Of a DNA stretch of 64,000 nt, positions 33,801 through 45,002 are shown one piece after another (the stretch's first letter is position 1; every line of letters starts with the position of its first letter). Source of the DNA: Amoebophrya sp. A120 (taxonomy: Eukaryota; Sar; Dinophyceae; Syndiniales; Amoebophryaceae). The stretch lies in NCBI GenBank assembly GCA_905178155.1, contig CAJINV010000007.1:752627-816626 (forward strand), written 5' to 3'. The position numbers were made by a program, and so were the translations under genes. Under the pieces are notes generated by a model, which was not told the DNA's origin, did not search any database, and saw only the letters and a program-made list of their open reading frames with translations.

Positions 33801-36800
33801 CCCCGGACGCGGATTTGTTCAAGGAAAAATTTTTGGAACTCGACGGAAACAAGAACGACTTGTCGAAGCTGGGGCCGTATCAAGTGCAAATATGTCTGGG
33901 TCTGGAAAGTTGGAACTTGTAATGCTAGTAGCCCAAAAACATTGCTGGGAACAATAAATCTGTATTTCGTACTAACTATACCATAACAAAAGCGGCAGCC
34001 ATTTATTTTGTCATGCAAAAATGCAGTTTCCCATGCGGACTGCCTATGAGACAGCGTTCTGGATGAAGTTGTCATGCTGGGCTACAAATTCGGAAGTGTG
34101 TCCATCATCCGCCTTTTAGCATCACAAATTTCCAGCAGACGAAAAAGACATATTTGCATTGCATAGGCCGGTGAAGGAAAACGAAACCGTCAAGGTGGAC
34201 GTGTACGACGCGGCGGAACTGGAGGAAATGGTGGAACTGCAGAAATTATCAAATGCAAATATGTCTGGGTGGTCTGGAAGGTTGCAGTAACCTGTAATGC
34301 TGCCCTTGGATTCTACACGGAATCTGTATTGCATGATTTGATCAGCATAACAAGAGGTCCATTTTCTGCTACGAAGAAAGGGCCTTTCTCATGCAGTATA
34401 GGCATCAGAAAGCCCTCAGGAAATCTGTGATGCTGGGACATGCATCAGAGACATCATGGGTCATGCAAAATGTGCATGGCAAGCGCTGCATTCTTCCAGA
34501 CCCAGCCATATTTGCATTTGATAGAAAATGACGAAAAAACGGAAAAGGAAGGACCGAGACCAGAGCAATTCTTCGTCTTCCAGCAGTAGTTCTTCCAGTT
34601 CCTATGCAAGAAAAAAACTGTGTTAGTGTAACTTTCTTGAAGGAATAGCATGACAAGTTTGCTCTGCATGACACAGAAAACGTGTCATGCGTAGCTAGTA
34701 CGTGAAAACACGCACGAAAAGAGCCTCTGACGCATGTCCAGTATGACAAGAGTAGGCGTCTTGCATCCCCTGCAACAGAAATTTACACTGACACAGCTTT
34801 TTCCTTCGATAGTTCCAGTAGTTCTTCCAGTAGTTCCTCCTCTTCCAGCAGCGAGTCCGAGTCGAACAAATCTGCCTCGAGGAAGAAGAAAAAGCGAAAC
34901 AAGGACGAAAAAATGAAATCGCACGTATCGAAGAAGCGATCTTCAAAGCATCATCATCCTAAGCGGTCGCCCAGAAGCGTGGGAGGTACTAGCAGTGAGG
35001 GTGGTCGTCATGAAGATGACAACAGGAAAAATCGTCGCTCTAGGAGTAGGCGTGGCCAGGTATGGAGTTCTCAAACGTTACATTCTCAACTGTTACATGA
35101 ATTTGTCATGCGGGACAACCTTCAGCTGCCAGATGATCAAGCTGCTTCGCATGACAAATCTCCGAGAGGCTAAACAGCGTCTAAATCTGTGCCAAATCTG
35201 TGATGCAAAAGCAGCAAGCTTGGCCCCTTGACTCTTGCCATTCTTGCATCACAAATTCATGTAACAGTTGAGAATGTAACAGTTGAGAGCGCCATACCAG
35301 GACCGGGATATTAAGGACGCTCGGCGGGACAAGGGTAACAAGAAGCGCGGAACTACTACATCAAACCGCGACAAAGACAATCGAGATGAACGTCGAGCAG
35401 CACACGACCGTGAGGACGACGACCCAGACGACGGGCACAAAGCCAAAGCGGCGCGAAAGAAGGAAAAAAAGAAAGCCAGGAGAGAACGGGAAAGAAGGGA
35501 AATGACGCTAGAGGAATTGGAGAAGAAGAAAAACAACCTGTCCCGGGAATTAGACGACAACTACAGGATATCACGAGAAAAAAGTGTTACAGTTACACAC
35601 TTGTTGAATTTTCTGCATCACAAATTTTCTCTGTGTGACAGAGAAAACTTGTAATGCGAATATCATAAGGGAAAACAGGAAGGAAACGAGGCTCCTAAGC
35701 ATTTCCTGCATGAGAAAGGTTGTCTGTGTTGCCGGTCTTGCAACACAATGTGTAACTGTAACAGTTTTTTCTTGCGATACAGGAGGTCCGGAAGATTCTA
35801 CAATACTTCTGCTGCCAGTGACGCACAGGGCCAGAACCCGTACGGAGGTAGTACTACTGGGGGAGCGGACCATGCTGGTGCAGCGTCTAGTACACAACCA
35901 GGAAGCACAGGAGGAACACAACCCCCACCAGGCGGGAAGCCGGTTCTTGTATCAGAAGGAAAAACTCCCCCTCCCCGTATCAAACGGAAGTTTCTGATGC
36001 TGGATTTGCGTACACAAATCAGCTTTGTCTTGCAGTAGAGGACTTCCGGCCCCCATCAAACCTGAGTAGAGAAGTTTTGGCCTAGGCGCTTAGCATGAGA
36101 AACGTCTATGGTGTAGGCCCAACAGCATTACAAACCGCCTGCATAATGCGGCGGAGCCTGTGGAGTTGCATGCTTGCAACACAGACGCGATTTCTGGTCA
36201 CAAATCAGCATTGCAAATTTTCTGCGGCGTGCCTTTTCGATATGGGGAGGGGGGATTTTTCCTTATGATATCTTGGAAACCTAGTTTACATGGACAAGGC
36301 GAAGTATCGTACGAAAAAAGTGTTTCACTGTAAGGATTTTGCAGGTTTTGCATCACAAGTGTGTACTACATGACCACAGATGAAATTTGCTATGCCAGGT
36401 TCCTAAGGGAAAACACATCTGAAAATCCACTGTGTTGCATGTGTAGCAAGACAAACACTTGCGAGATGCATTTTCTGCATTACGAGTTTACACGTGAAAC
36501 AGTTTTTTCTGACGATACGAAGGGCGGAAAAGCGGTGCACCTCCCGCCAGGGCAGCAGCCCCCGCCCGGCGCGCAGCTCTTCATTCCGATGGACAAAGGG
36601 AACGGAAAACAGATTTTGGTGCCGAAAGGCGCACCGCTGCCGCCGGTGCATCTGATGAAGGGCGGTGGGCCACCGGTTGTTGGTGTACCCGGAGCGCCGC
36701 ATCTTCCAGGGTATACTGTTCCTCCACCGGGTGCTGGTGTGTGGCTGCCGCCAGGTGGTGGTGCAGCTCCTATGCATTGCAAAAGTATCGTATTCGTATA

Positions 36801-37770
36801 AATGCAATACAAATTGCGGCAGCAACATGAGAAATAAAATTTGTAATGCAGATTTAGCTTAAGAGAGGGATTTGTAATGCATGATTGCAATACGAGTGCC
36901 GTACCTACGATACTTTTGCACAGGATAGCTCCTGGCCCTGGGGGATATCAACATCATCCTCCTGGTATCCTGTGCAAAAGTATCGTACTCGTATTGCAGT
37001 CAGGCACTACAAATCTTTTTTTCAAGGTAAATTCGCATTACAAATTTTCTTTCTCATGCTAGGGAAATTTGTAATGCTTTTATACGAGTACGATACTTTT
37101 GCAGTGGATACCTGGCATGATGCCGATGAAGGGACAGCCTTTAGTCCCGGGGAAGATGCACGGAGGTTCTGCTTACCCGCCTGGACAGGGTGGAAAGATG
37201 GGTTCTTTCAATAAAGCCGGCGGAGTTCCACCAGCTAAGGGAATCAAGAAGGGGTGGGAACAAGAGAGCAGAGTACTAAGTGGCGGACCTGATAAAAATG
37301 GCAATCAGTCACCGAAGATGAACACATCCTCGTCGCGGGCCGCACACCAGAGCGGCACGACAGGAGCTGATGCTTCAGCACCGACTTTGACTTTGATTCC
37401 GAACGAACAATGGAATAAAGAAGAGGGAGGAAAAGTGGAGAAAAATGGGAATCATGATCAAGAACGAGGAGCAGCTGGATCAGGAACAGGATCGTCAGCA
37501 CTTGTAGCGGACGCGGGCAAAATCAAAATGAATCCGGGACAAGAGGCTGAAGCGGAATTATCGAGTTCGGCGGACAATGGAGAGGGAGGCGGTACTACTG
37601 CTACTGCAACTGCTACTGCTACTGTTACTGCAACTACCCGCGCTCCTGCTCCCGCTGATGTTGCTGCTGATGTTCAACAGCATGAGAAAGATGAACAGGA
37701 GCAACAGCAAGCTACTTTTGCGGAGGAGGATGCGCCGGTTGTCGAAGAGGAAGATTTTGGGGAGGAGTAA
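30810..37770 (+). CDS. R3H-domain RNA-binding protein
   Basis: Sixteen exons: 30810-30911, 31239-31328, 31495-31549, 31714-31764, 32041-32177, 32462-32521, 33623-33877, 34171-34246, 34529-34602, 34817-35060, 35302-35568, 35785-35949, 36276-36304, 36523-36770, 36933-36965, 37116-37770. They total 2541 nt, giving 846 residues. Residues about 31-75 form an R3H domain, a single-stranded nucleic acid binding fold: FPRELNSTEREDVRQICKHL, then SFQTKNHGAQ and KRITILKP. The domain itself is split by two introners. A charged coiled coil follows (KEKELEKRNEKKEETKEDLE), then a poly-Ser and basic RS-like region, an Arg/Lys/Glu-rich helix (KKEKKKARRERERREM) and a Gly/Pro-rich tail with an acidic end. A role in RNA handling is inferred from R3H plus RS-like composition; the gene name is unknown. 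Confidence 0.82.
30912..31233 (-). mobile_element. Introner family E, reversed
   Basis: Exact TCCCG duplications. The interior is reversed relative to the copy at 8148. Confidence 0.92.
31329..31489. mobile_element. Introner family C
   Basis: Flanks CGCAG/TGCAG. It splits the R3H domain between HGAQ and KRIT. Confidence 0.88.
31550..31708. mobile_element. Introner family C
   Basis: Exact GAAGC duplications. Confidence 0.92.
31765..32035. mobile_element. Introner family A, diverged
   Basis: Exact CAAGA duplications. Left TATGCACTGCAAATTAATAT, right ATATCTTTGCAGTTGATA. Confidence 0.9.
32178..32456. mobile_element. Introner family B
   Basis: Exact ACTGT duplications. Confidence 0.92.
32522..33617. 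mobile_element. Introner family A with 850-bp insert
   Basis: Left TATCAGATGCAAAAATGCCT, right ACACTTTTGCACTTGATA. Flanks GATTA/GGCTA. The insert is repeat R plus A/T-rich DNA. Excision of 1.1 kb restores the frame. Confidence 0.82.
32650..33490 (-). repeat. Interspersed repeat R, long copy
   Basis: Inverted relative to 5110-5480. It holds about 13 units of a 13-bp repeat (GACAGGTGACCTT) at 32690-32850, an A/T-rich middle (32900-33230) absent from the short copy, and two direct copies of a ~90-bp block (33241 and 33333, with GCGCGCGCCTGGTGTGAGGC). Confidence 0.85.
33878..34165. mobile_element. Introner family A
   Basis: Exact GGCCG duplications. Confidence 0.92.
34247..34523 (+). mobile_element. 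Introner family A, forward
   Basis: Flanks GAAAT/GAAAA. Confidence 0.9.
34603..34811. mobile_element. Introner family D
   Basis: Exact GTTCC duplications. It lies inside the poly-Ser coding tract. No register of the duplication gives GT-AG. Confidence 0.92.
35061..35296. mobile_element. Introner family H
   Basis: Exact CCAGG duplications. Left TATGGAGTTCTCAAACGTTA, right AACAGTTGAGAGCGCCATA. Confidence 0.92.
35569..35779. mobile_element. Introner family I
   Basis: Exact CAGGA duplications. No GT-AG register exists. Confidence 0.92.
35950..36270 (-). mobile_element. Introner family E, reversed
   Basis: Exact TCTTG duplications. Confidence 0.92.
36305..36517. mobile_element. Introner family I
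   Basis: Exact CGAAG duplications. Only 29 coding bases separate it from the preceding introner. Confidence 0.92.
36771..36927. mobile_element. Introner family C
   Basis: Exact GCTCC duplications. Confidence 0.92.
36966..37110. mobile_element. Introner family C
   Basis: Exact CCTGG duplications. Only 33 coding bases after the previous C element. Confidence 0.92.
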
Positions 37771-39267
37771 AGGAATGGCGCTTGGGAATTGTCGTCCCTG
37801 GCCGCAGCTCCATGCTTGTCCTTACTGAGAGTTGTTTTGACGCTGTTCCTGTATTTGACGCTAAAAAGTCATAAGTCTGCGAACAAAACATAAACATCCA
37901 ACTTACATGGTGTACATACGACGATAATTTCTTTTTCTGTAGTGTCGTGATCCAGGCACAGGCACAGTCTAATCCGCATCCGGGTATGGTCCTCCTGGGC
38001 CGCGACTTGTTCAGCTGTACCGGCCGAGAATCGAAGAGCAACAAAATCTTCGAATTTTCCACGGATGATGTGCTGGGGAAACGTAGTGTGCACGTTATAA
38101 ATGATGTACCTGTACAAAATTATTTCTGTCGGTTGTAATTATTTTCGCGTTTTGCTCTCGCTCGTTCTTTTGCGTATACACATTTTCGATCTACTTTACT
38201 AGATGATCTCGCTCTCGAGGCGGTCTCGTTCTCGACCTGTTCTGTGTTTGGTTTTTCATGATCTTAGTTCTGTTCTACGTTCTTCTCATTCTGGATCACG
38301 ACTTCGATCTTTGGATCTCGACTTCGATCTTGTTTAAGTTGTGTCGTTTTAGATTTAGTTACCTCTCGTCTGTGTGAGTGTGTCCTGATTTCCTTGCGGC
38401 ATCTTGTTTCCTACGTGTTGTTCTCGTGGTTTCACCCTCGCCCTTTATGAAGTTCGTTGACACGACGATAACAAGCGAGCAGTCCTTGTTTATTTTGGTC
38501 TCGCTTTTGGTTTTGGTACGCTTACCTGCTTCAAAGAGCAGCTAGCAAGACAAAATTCGGTAAGACGGCAAGGGCGGAAGTGCAGTTTTCGGCAGGAGAG
38601 CGAGAGAATCGTTGCTATCGGTTTGATGTTTTTTCGCATGAGAGGAGCGACAGTCAAATGGATTTCAAATTCCATCTCAAAGGTTAAACAGCTTCTGTTT
38701 TCGTGCAAAATTTTCCCTTGCATGTTTGCAGAAAAGATTTTTATGCTTTCGTTCAATTATATTTTCTTTTTCACCTTCATCTCGTCGGTTGATTAAAAGC
38801 GTTTCTTTGCTCTGTTCGTTCGATTTCATCTGGATTTTCGTACGTACAACCTTTCAGCTGGTACTTCACATCATATTTATTATTTCGCGATGAACCAAAA
38901 ATCAAAATGTCGGTCCCGGTCCGTCGTGTCGTCGTGCATCTACCGTCGGAAGAGTTTCTGCGTTTCATTCTATTGAAGTACTATATTTCTTTTCGTGATT
39001 GGCAACTGCATCGTAGATGAGGATGGCGCGTCAAGAATACATTTCTGTACATATAAATACAATTAATAGCATACAACGCAGTTCTCTACAAAACACTTGC
39101 TGTCCCCCACTTCTTGGCAACGCCTCGGCTTGCCAACTTATTTCAAAAAGCAACTTCTACGAACTACGACCGCCCCGGTTTTTGAAAAAAGTTTGGCTTT
39201 ACACTCCGCGAATTTATTCTCCCGTTTTCAAAACTTCTCACGACGTACCTGTTGGCTTCTCCATCAA
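37771..39267. other. Intergenic, no gene seen
   Basis: T/C-rich stretches with TCTCGTTCTCGACC-type repeats near 38190-38340. No introner and no credible ORF. Confidence 0.55.
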
Positions 39268-40728
39268 ATGGCGCACGCAATTCCACGCGCGGCTGAGGAA
39301 GAGGATGGGGCTCCCATCACCGTTGTTTGCGAGCAGGTGGCGTTCTCGGCGAGCGATGCTGAAGACGACCCGTACGAAAACGACGCATGTCCGAATGCAC
39401 CCTTGCTACCCGTCCAGGCAAGCAGACGACCCGGCGGGGGGGCTACGGCTACTACCACTTCAACTTCTCCGGGACAAGGAGCCAAGCAACCAAAAACGAA
39501 CACACGATGGTTCAGTTTGTACAAGAAAAACCCGGTTTACTTTGTCCTCGGTGTTGCCGCTGTTGTGGTGATGTGCGTGGTCACAGTGTGTTGCTTCATC
39601 TTGTATCTGGACGGCTTCTACATCCACGACGACCTGGATGAGCAGGGACCCTTTGCTCCTGCTGGCACTGGCCTTTCGCCAATTCAAAAAAGCGACGTCG
39701 GCAGCACGGGCACGGCCGGTGAATCGAAGCAGGGGGAAGTTGTTCCGGAGAAGACTCTTGCTGATGGTGCGTCCAGGGACGAGGGTGTGCGAATGAAAGG
39801 CGCTCTACAAAATCCCGCTGGCCAAGACTTGATCAAGAACGTCAATCCTCCTCCTGATGATGCTTTACAAAAACCTCCTGGCCGCGATATCCACAGTAAA
39901 TTTCCCGTACACGTACAAATGCGGTCTCTGCATGACAAAACTGGGCTTCGATCCTAGTTCAGCATGACAAGTGTTACACCCCAAATTGGTACAATTTTTG
40001 ATGCATTTTGTACATGTGCAGTAAATTTGTATTGTATACACGACTCGACCAACACCACTCCTGACGCTTTACAAAAGCCGAGTGACCACGCTGCGAGCCA
40101 GCCCCCTCCTCCTGATGTTTTGCAAAAACCCGGCGACCACGGCTTGGTCAACCCTCGTCCTGATGATTCGCAAAGGCCCGCTGGCTCCGACGCGGTCCAG
40201 CCACCTTCTGATGATGTTTTAAGGGGAGTTCCTGGGCACGACTCGACGGACACCATTCGTGATGTTGGCCGAAAACCTGGTGACCGCGACTTGACCAACA
40301 CTGTTCCTGATGTTGGCCAAAAACCTGGTGACCGCGACTTGACCAACACTGTTCCTGATGTTGGCCAAAAACCTGGTGACCGCGACTTGACCAACACCAT
40401 TCCTGATGTTGGCCAAAAACCCGGCGACCGCGACTTGACCAACACCATTCCTGATCTTGGCCAAAAATCTGGTGACCGCGACTTGACCAACACCATTCCT
40501 GATGTTGGCCAAAAACCTGGTGACCGCGATCTGACCAACACCCCTCCTGATGTTGTACAAAAGCCGGATGACCATGACTTGATCAACCCCCCTCCTGATG
40601 TTGTACAAAAGCCGGGCGACCTCCAGGACTCGATCAACCCTGCTCCCGAAGCTTTGCACAGCGACCATGAGGAGCGCGGCGCGGGCAACCCTGCGGTATC
40701 GTTTGTTTTTGAAAGCGGCACCGCCTGA
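39268..40728 (+). CDS. Single-pass membrane protein with 16-residue repeats
   Basis: Two exons, 39268-39887 and 40044-40728, total 1305 nt, giving 434 residues. The ATG at 39268 (MAHAIPRAAEEEDG) was chosen because the upstream part of the frame has no other ATG and reads poorly. One membrane span lies near residues 90-115 (YFVLGVAAVVVMCVVTVCCF) after basic residues, so the long C-terminal part may be outside the cytoplasm. That part is a tandem repeat of KPGDRDLTNTVPDVGQ and variants (48-bp unit, strict between about 40250 and 40560), hydrophilic and Pro/Asp-rich. No family recognised. Confidence 0.72.
39888..40038. mobile_element. Introner family F
   Basis: Left TATCCACAGTAAATTTCCCG, right GCAGTAAATTTGTATTGTATA. 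Flanks CGCGA/CACGA. Confidence 0.88.
40250..40620 (+). repeat. 48-bp coding tandem repeat
   Basis: AAACCTGGTGACCGCGACTT recurs every 48 bp from 40273. It encodes the 16-residue repeat of the membrane protein and keeps several other frames open. Confidence 0.9.
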
Positions 40729-41226
40729 TCATCTCATGTCAGGGCGGAAACGGCATCTGAGCTTTCTATAGATAGAAATCCTGCTTCTGTAAGTAGCCGA
40801 AGCCATTCTCCTATCTATGTATTTTGAAGCTGTGAAGACACGCCAGCGCCACAAGTGGCGTGACTATATGTAATGTGGGTTTCGCATTATGGTGTTTCTC
40901 TTTCTCTTTCTTGCACTTCATCGACTACAGTATGAATGTGTTGATCCTGAAAGCAACGACTTCAGTTTCGCATTTGTTGAAGTCCGTGACCGGCAGCTTT
41001 GGGGTTCAATTCGACCAAGAGATGCGCGCCAGTTGTTTTAGTGTCCTGCCTGTTCGGGGAGGTTGAAGAACTACAACTGCGCGCTTTCGATTACTTGCTT
41101 CGCCTGCAACATTCCAACTTCCTATCAGGAGCTAATATCATGACAGAGCGAGCCACATCACAAGGACAGAGTGCCGCTCTTCATGTTGCCTGCTGTCGTG
41201 CCCTGTGCCGTTTGTTGGCGATATGA
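40729..41226. other. Spacer, possible 5' exon of next gene
   Basis: A short ATG frame at 40931-41064 could be an upstream exon of the following gene, but no junction can be fixed. Confidence 0.3.
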
Positions 41227-42876
41227 TGCAACAGGAAGGGAGGGATAGTGCTATTGGTCGGTCAACAATATTTCTACAAAAACGAATTATCGCAGGGCCT
41301 CTTTCCGGTTGGTGGCTCTGTTCGGACAAACCAACGCAACAAGGATTCTTCCGTCAGACCCCCAGCCAGCTCCGGCAATGCGGATTTACTCGGCGACCCG
41401 GGCTTGGCGAATCATGCGGAGCACACGGAGGGTTTGTCAGGGCCGCGCAATGCGGCACGACACCAAAGGGGGACCGCAAAAAGGAGTAAACGGCGTCGGG
41501 GAATAAAGCAGCGCAGCTCGTCTTCCTATCACATGCAAATATGTCTCGGCCTGGAACAACACTGCAACTTGTCATGCTATGAATCGACAAACTCAACGAA
41601 TTATTTCTGTGGTCTCAGCAAGACAAACATTTTGCATTTTTCACAAGTTTGGATCTTTCATCTAGACCCAGACATATTTGCAATGCACAGTGCAGCTGCT
41701 CCTGCATCAAGATCAACTCCTCAGAAGGACAAAACCGAGCAGGGGCAGCCAGAGGAAACCGAACACCACGACCGCGCGGAGGCAGGAGCCAGCCCCAGCT
41801 TCCCTTCTTCACCACCCGCGCAAAATGGCCATGGCCTCACCAACGCTGGAACGCAAGCCGCTACGAAGGGCAATGACAGCCAGGAATCCACCTCCTCGAC
41901 CAGCGACAGCGTTCCGTCTCCCTACGACTTCGTCGAAACTGATCAAGAAGAAAAGACCGCGCCGTTGGCTTTGCCGCCCCCGGGAAAAAATGCAAGAAAG
42001 GGGGTTTTGCAAAAGGCGGGCACGGCAGATGATGATGAAGAGTTGCAATCAGCTCGGGCCGGGAGTGGCACGACAGGCGCATCTCCAAGTTCTCTCACTG
42101 AACTGGGTCCAAGGACGGAGAATGGCAGCGGGGCAGACGGCGAGGGGCCCGGCGTCGCCACGGTGGGCCCACCAGAAGAAGCGGCGGCGGCCCCGAAGTT
42201 GAAGAAAGGCGCAGACCACGAGCTCGAGGACCCGCTGCCGACTACGGGCGAGCAAAAGACCACCGCCGACCGGGAGGGCGACGTACCAGTGGTGCTGGGG
42301 ACACACACAAATATGGGGTTCTCAAACGTTACATTCTCAACTTTTACGTGATTTGTCATGCAAAATAAACAGCATCATCATCAAAATCCATTCCACAAGG
42401 GGCGACTTGCCGTGGTAGCGCTCGGCTTTTGTATGATGAGGTCGCCGAAAGTGCTTCCTCGCCCACCCCCCGGGGAGGGGATCCTTGACCTGTGGCGCTG
42501 GGAGCGGGTGTCCACTATATGATGACGATGACAAGGTGAGCTACTTCGCATGACAAGAAATTTTGGAAAGGCTAAACAGCACGTAAATCTGTGCGCTAAC
42601 ATGTAATGCTACAGGTGCAACCTCCCTGCTTTGACTTTTCCCATTCTTGCATCACAAACTCGCGCAACAGTTGAGAGTGTACCAGTTGAGAACGCCATAA
42701 CAAAGTCCGGCTTTTTCGAAAAGGAATCGCAAGGACAAGGCCACGTCGACGAAAAAAAACAAAAAGAGTCGCTGATCGGACATGCGGAGAACGAGGATGG
42801 GAGTGCTGGCGCGGCCGCGGTCAGGGCTCCTAGCACTCAGCGGACGGATGGCGGTATGAAATTGAGGACGGCTTGA
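41227..42876 (+). CDS. Low-complexity acidic protein, 5' end unresolved
   Basis: Exons: (5' part from about 41227)-41526, 41695-42311, 42705-42876. They join in frame to TGA. No in-frame ATG opens the first exon, so an upstream exon or a different start is needed. The protein is rich in Ser, Pro, Glu, Gly and Ala, with a basic patch TAKRSKRRRGIKQRSSSS before the first intron and acidic segments (DDDEEL) later. No domain recognised. Its composition resembles the C-terminal part of the membrane protein just upstream, but I see no clear homology. Confidence 0.5.
41527..41689. mobile_element. Introner family A, short, without clear duplication
   Basis: Left TATCACATGCAAATATGTCT, right AGACATATTTGCAATGCACA. 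Flanks CTTCC and GTGCA do not match, yet the frame is kept. Confidence 0.7.
42312..42699. mobile_element. Introner family H with ~130-bp insert
   Basis: Exact ACAAA duplications. The insert is repeat copy 42403-42528. Confidence 0.88.
42403..42528 (+). repeat. ~130-bp interspersed repeat, copy 2
   Basis: Same orientation as 27929-28055, with scattered substitutions and a short deletion. Confidence 0.9.
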
Positions 42877-45002
42877 ATTTCGTCAGGGGGGGGCCGACGA
42901 GATTTGTGCCCTTATGGGGCGGCCTGATATCATGCGTCTGCAGTCATGGCTTGCAACCTAAAACTTGACACAGTGTGAGTTGTAGCTATGTTTGTACTAC
43001 TACCATAGCTAAACATCAGGCAATAGCAATTATACTAGATAGGTTCATGCGAAAGTAAGGACTCTGCCTCTGGGCTGATCTTCAGATTTAACAGTGACAG
43101 CTTGAATAGTGTTGAGAAAGCGAGAGTTAGGACGTCGCGGCGATAATGATTTTCATATGCGGCCGTCACTCACATTTTGACTGGGCCTATGTGGCTATTT
43201 GGGTATCGTGCCTCTAGCCCCGACGTGCGGGATCTTTTGGTACGTGAGTGTGGCATGTGACCTACCAATCTCCGTAGTCGCCCTCGTTTTTCCTTGCCGG
43301 GCCTCCGCTCTTTGGCGTGAGGGATCTGCAAATTGCCATCTTGGCCCCTGAAATAGCGTTGGTTTTTGGTTTTGTAATTTAAATGCTCCGTCGATAAAGG
43401 GCGACTTGGTTTCTTTTAGACATATACAGGCACCCGCGTGGGGCCTGTCGCAGTCTTTGTTCGCCCCCGCGCGTGCGTATGTAAGCCCTGGCCCGGTGTG
43501 GTCGCCTTTTGGCCCAGTGCCTAAATGCTTCCAGCGTTGCTAGGGCCATTGGGTCTCGCGGGGGGGGGGCACGCCCCCAGGGCTAAAGAAGTAAGGCACC
43601 ACGTGCTTTTTGCCTTCGCCGTGCTTGCTTTTTGCTTGTGCCCTGGGCCACTGGCAGTTTCTGTTTATTGTGGCTGTCATTTTTTAAATCTTTGCGCCCT
43701 CTCTTCACTCTCTATTCGTCGGGGTAGAAGTCTTGGTTTTGCTTTGCGCACAGAATTCCCTGCCGGTGGGTCTCATCTCCGTCTGACCGGATACTTATGG
43801 CCTCCGCCATCTACCGGGCCCCTTGAAAACTTCTTCTCCACCGTGACCGGCCCCCAGTCTAGAGGCCGGCGCAGAGTTTTTGCAGGGCTCAGAAGGACTT
43901 GGCCTAAGGCTCTATTATATATGATTCTGTGTTGCGCCGGGTCTTGCGTTTAGTTGGCGCCTGCGCTATTCACTGGGGAGGGGGCTGCTCGGTACATTAT
44001 GAAAGAGCCCACCTTCCTTGTGGTCGTGGTTACACTCACCCCTAGCCTGAGGCTCCATTTCTAGAGCCGGCGGCGGTTCTTTATGTTTCGGCCGTGATCT
44101 TGTTCTCGTGGTTGAGGCACTAGGCCCCATCTATGTCCGCTCAGAAATTTAGGTAGTGCAGCAAACAGCTACTCAGCCGCCCAAGATAGAAGATGGCAGG
44201 GAGGGGCCTGCTTTCATTAGCACCGTCCGATCCGCCAGCATCTTGTTTTCGGTTTCGGTTTGGCGTCAGCAGTGCCTACTATTTTGCGAGCCTTTCAAGA
44301 TGGCAAATCTCTCACCTCATCCTGCTGCGAAGGAAGCCCGGCCATTACCTGCATAACCGAAAAGACAGGCATGGCGGCCACTGCACTCGTCGAGAAGACA
44401 CACGAAAAAGCGGTCTTACCAGCAGCAGTATTTGGAATGCCAGGCGATCCACTCCCAGCGATGCACGCTGAGATGGATAAAGCCAACGGCATGCAGCAGC
44501 TGCAGCAGCATGTTTATGAAAATCATGTTCGGCCTTTCACAAAGCGTATCGCGCAGAAAAAAATCATCGCTATCGCAAATGTGTTGCGGTTCTTTTATGT
44601 TGCTTGAGCGCCTCCATTATGATGAAGATAATGGAGACCACGCTCTCCGCGCCGGCAGACATCCATGGCGTTTTTGAAAGCCATATAATATAAATATATA
44701 GCTTTCGAAATCGAAAGCGCCACGCCTGCCCGCGCGGGCTCCCCAAGAACGACAGACATCCAGCGCCGCGGTGCGTTACGTGACGATGTCCTGCTGTCAG
44801 GCATGTCTGCCCTGGGTGGGAGGCCTTCGGCTAGCTACCAAAGCTAGGACCACAAGCGGCCACCCCTTATCTTTTTTGATGCTGGGCAATGCGCGCATTC
44901 GTCGCAGCAGCAATAAAGCAGGGGCATGCGCCCGGCTGGGGCGGTGCCGCGGGAAAAAAGTGAAAGGGTTTCCACCTTTGCTCTAAAGCGAGTGAAAGGG
45001 CC
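42877..45002. other. No supported gene
   Basis: Two open frames over 110 residues (43525-43953, 44260-44607) show no family resemblance; the second has no ATG start. The second frame contains a Gln/His-rich helix-like end and could be an exon of the following gene, but I cannot place splice sites. Confidence 0.4.

Noticed and set aside
39954-40721. 255-residue minus-strand open frame
   Set aside because: Antisense of the 48-bp coding repeat, whose period is divisible by three.
43525-43953. 142-residue open frame with hydrophobic segments
   Set aside because: G/C-rich spacer with open frames elsewhere too; no start context or family resemblance.
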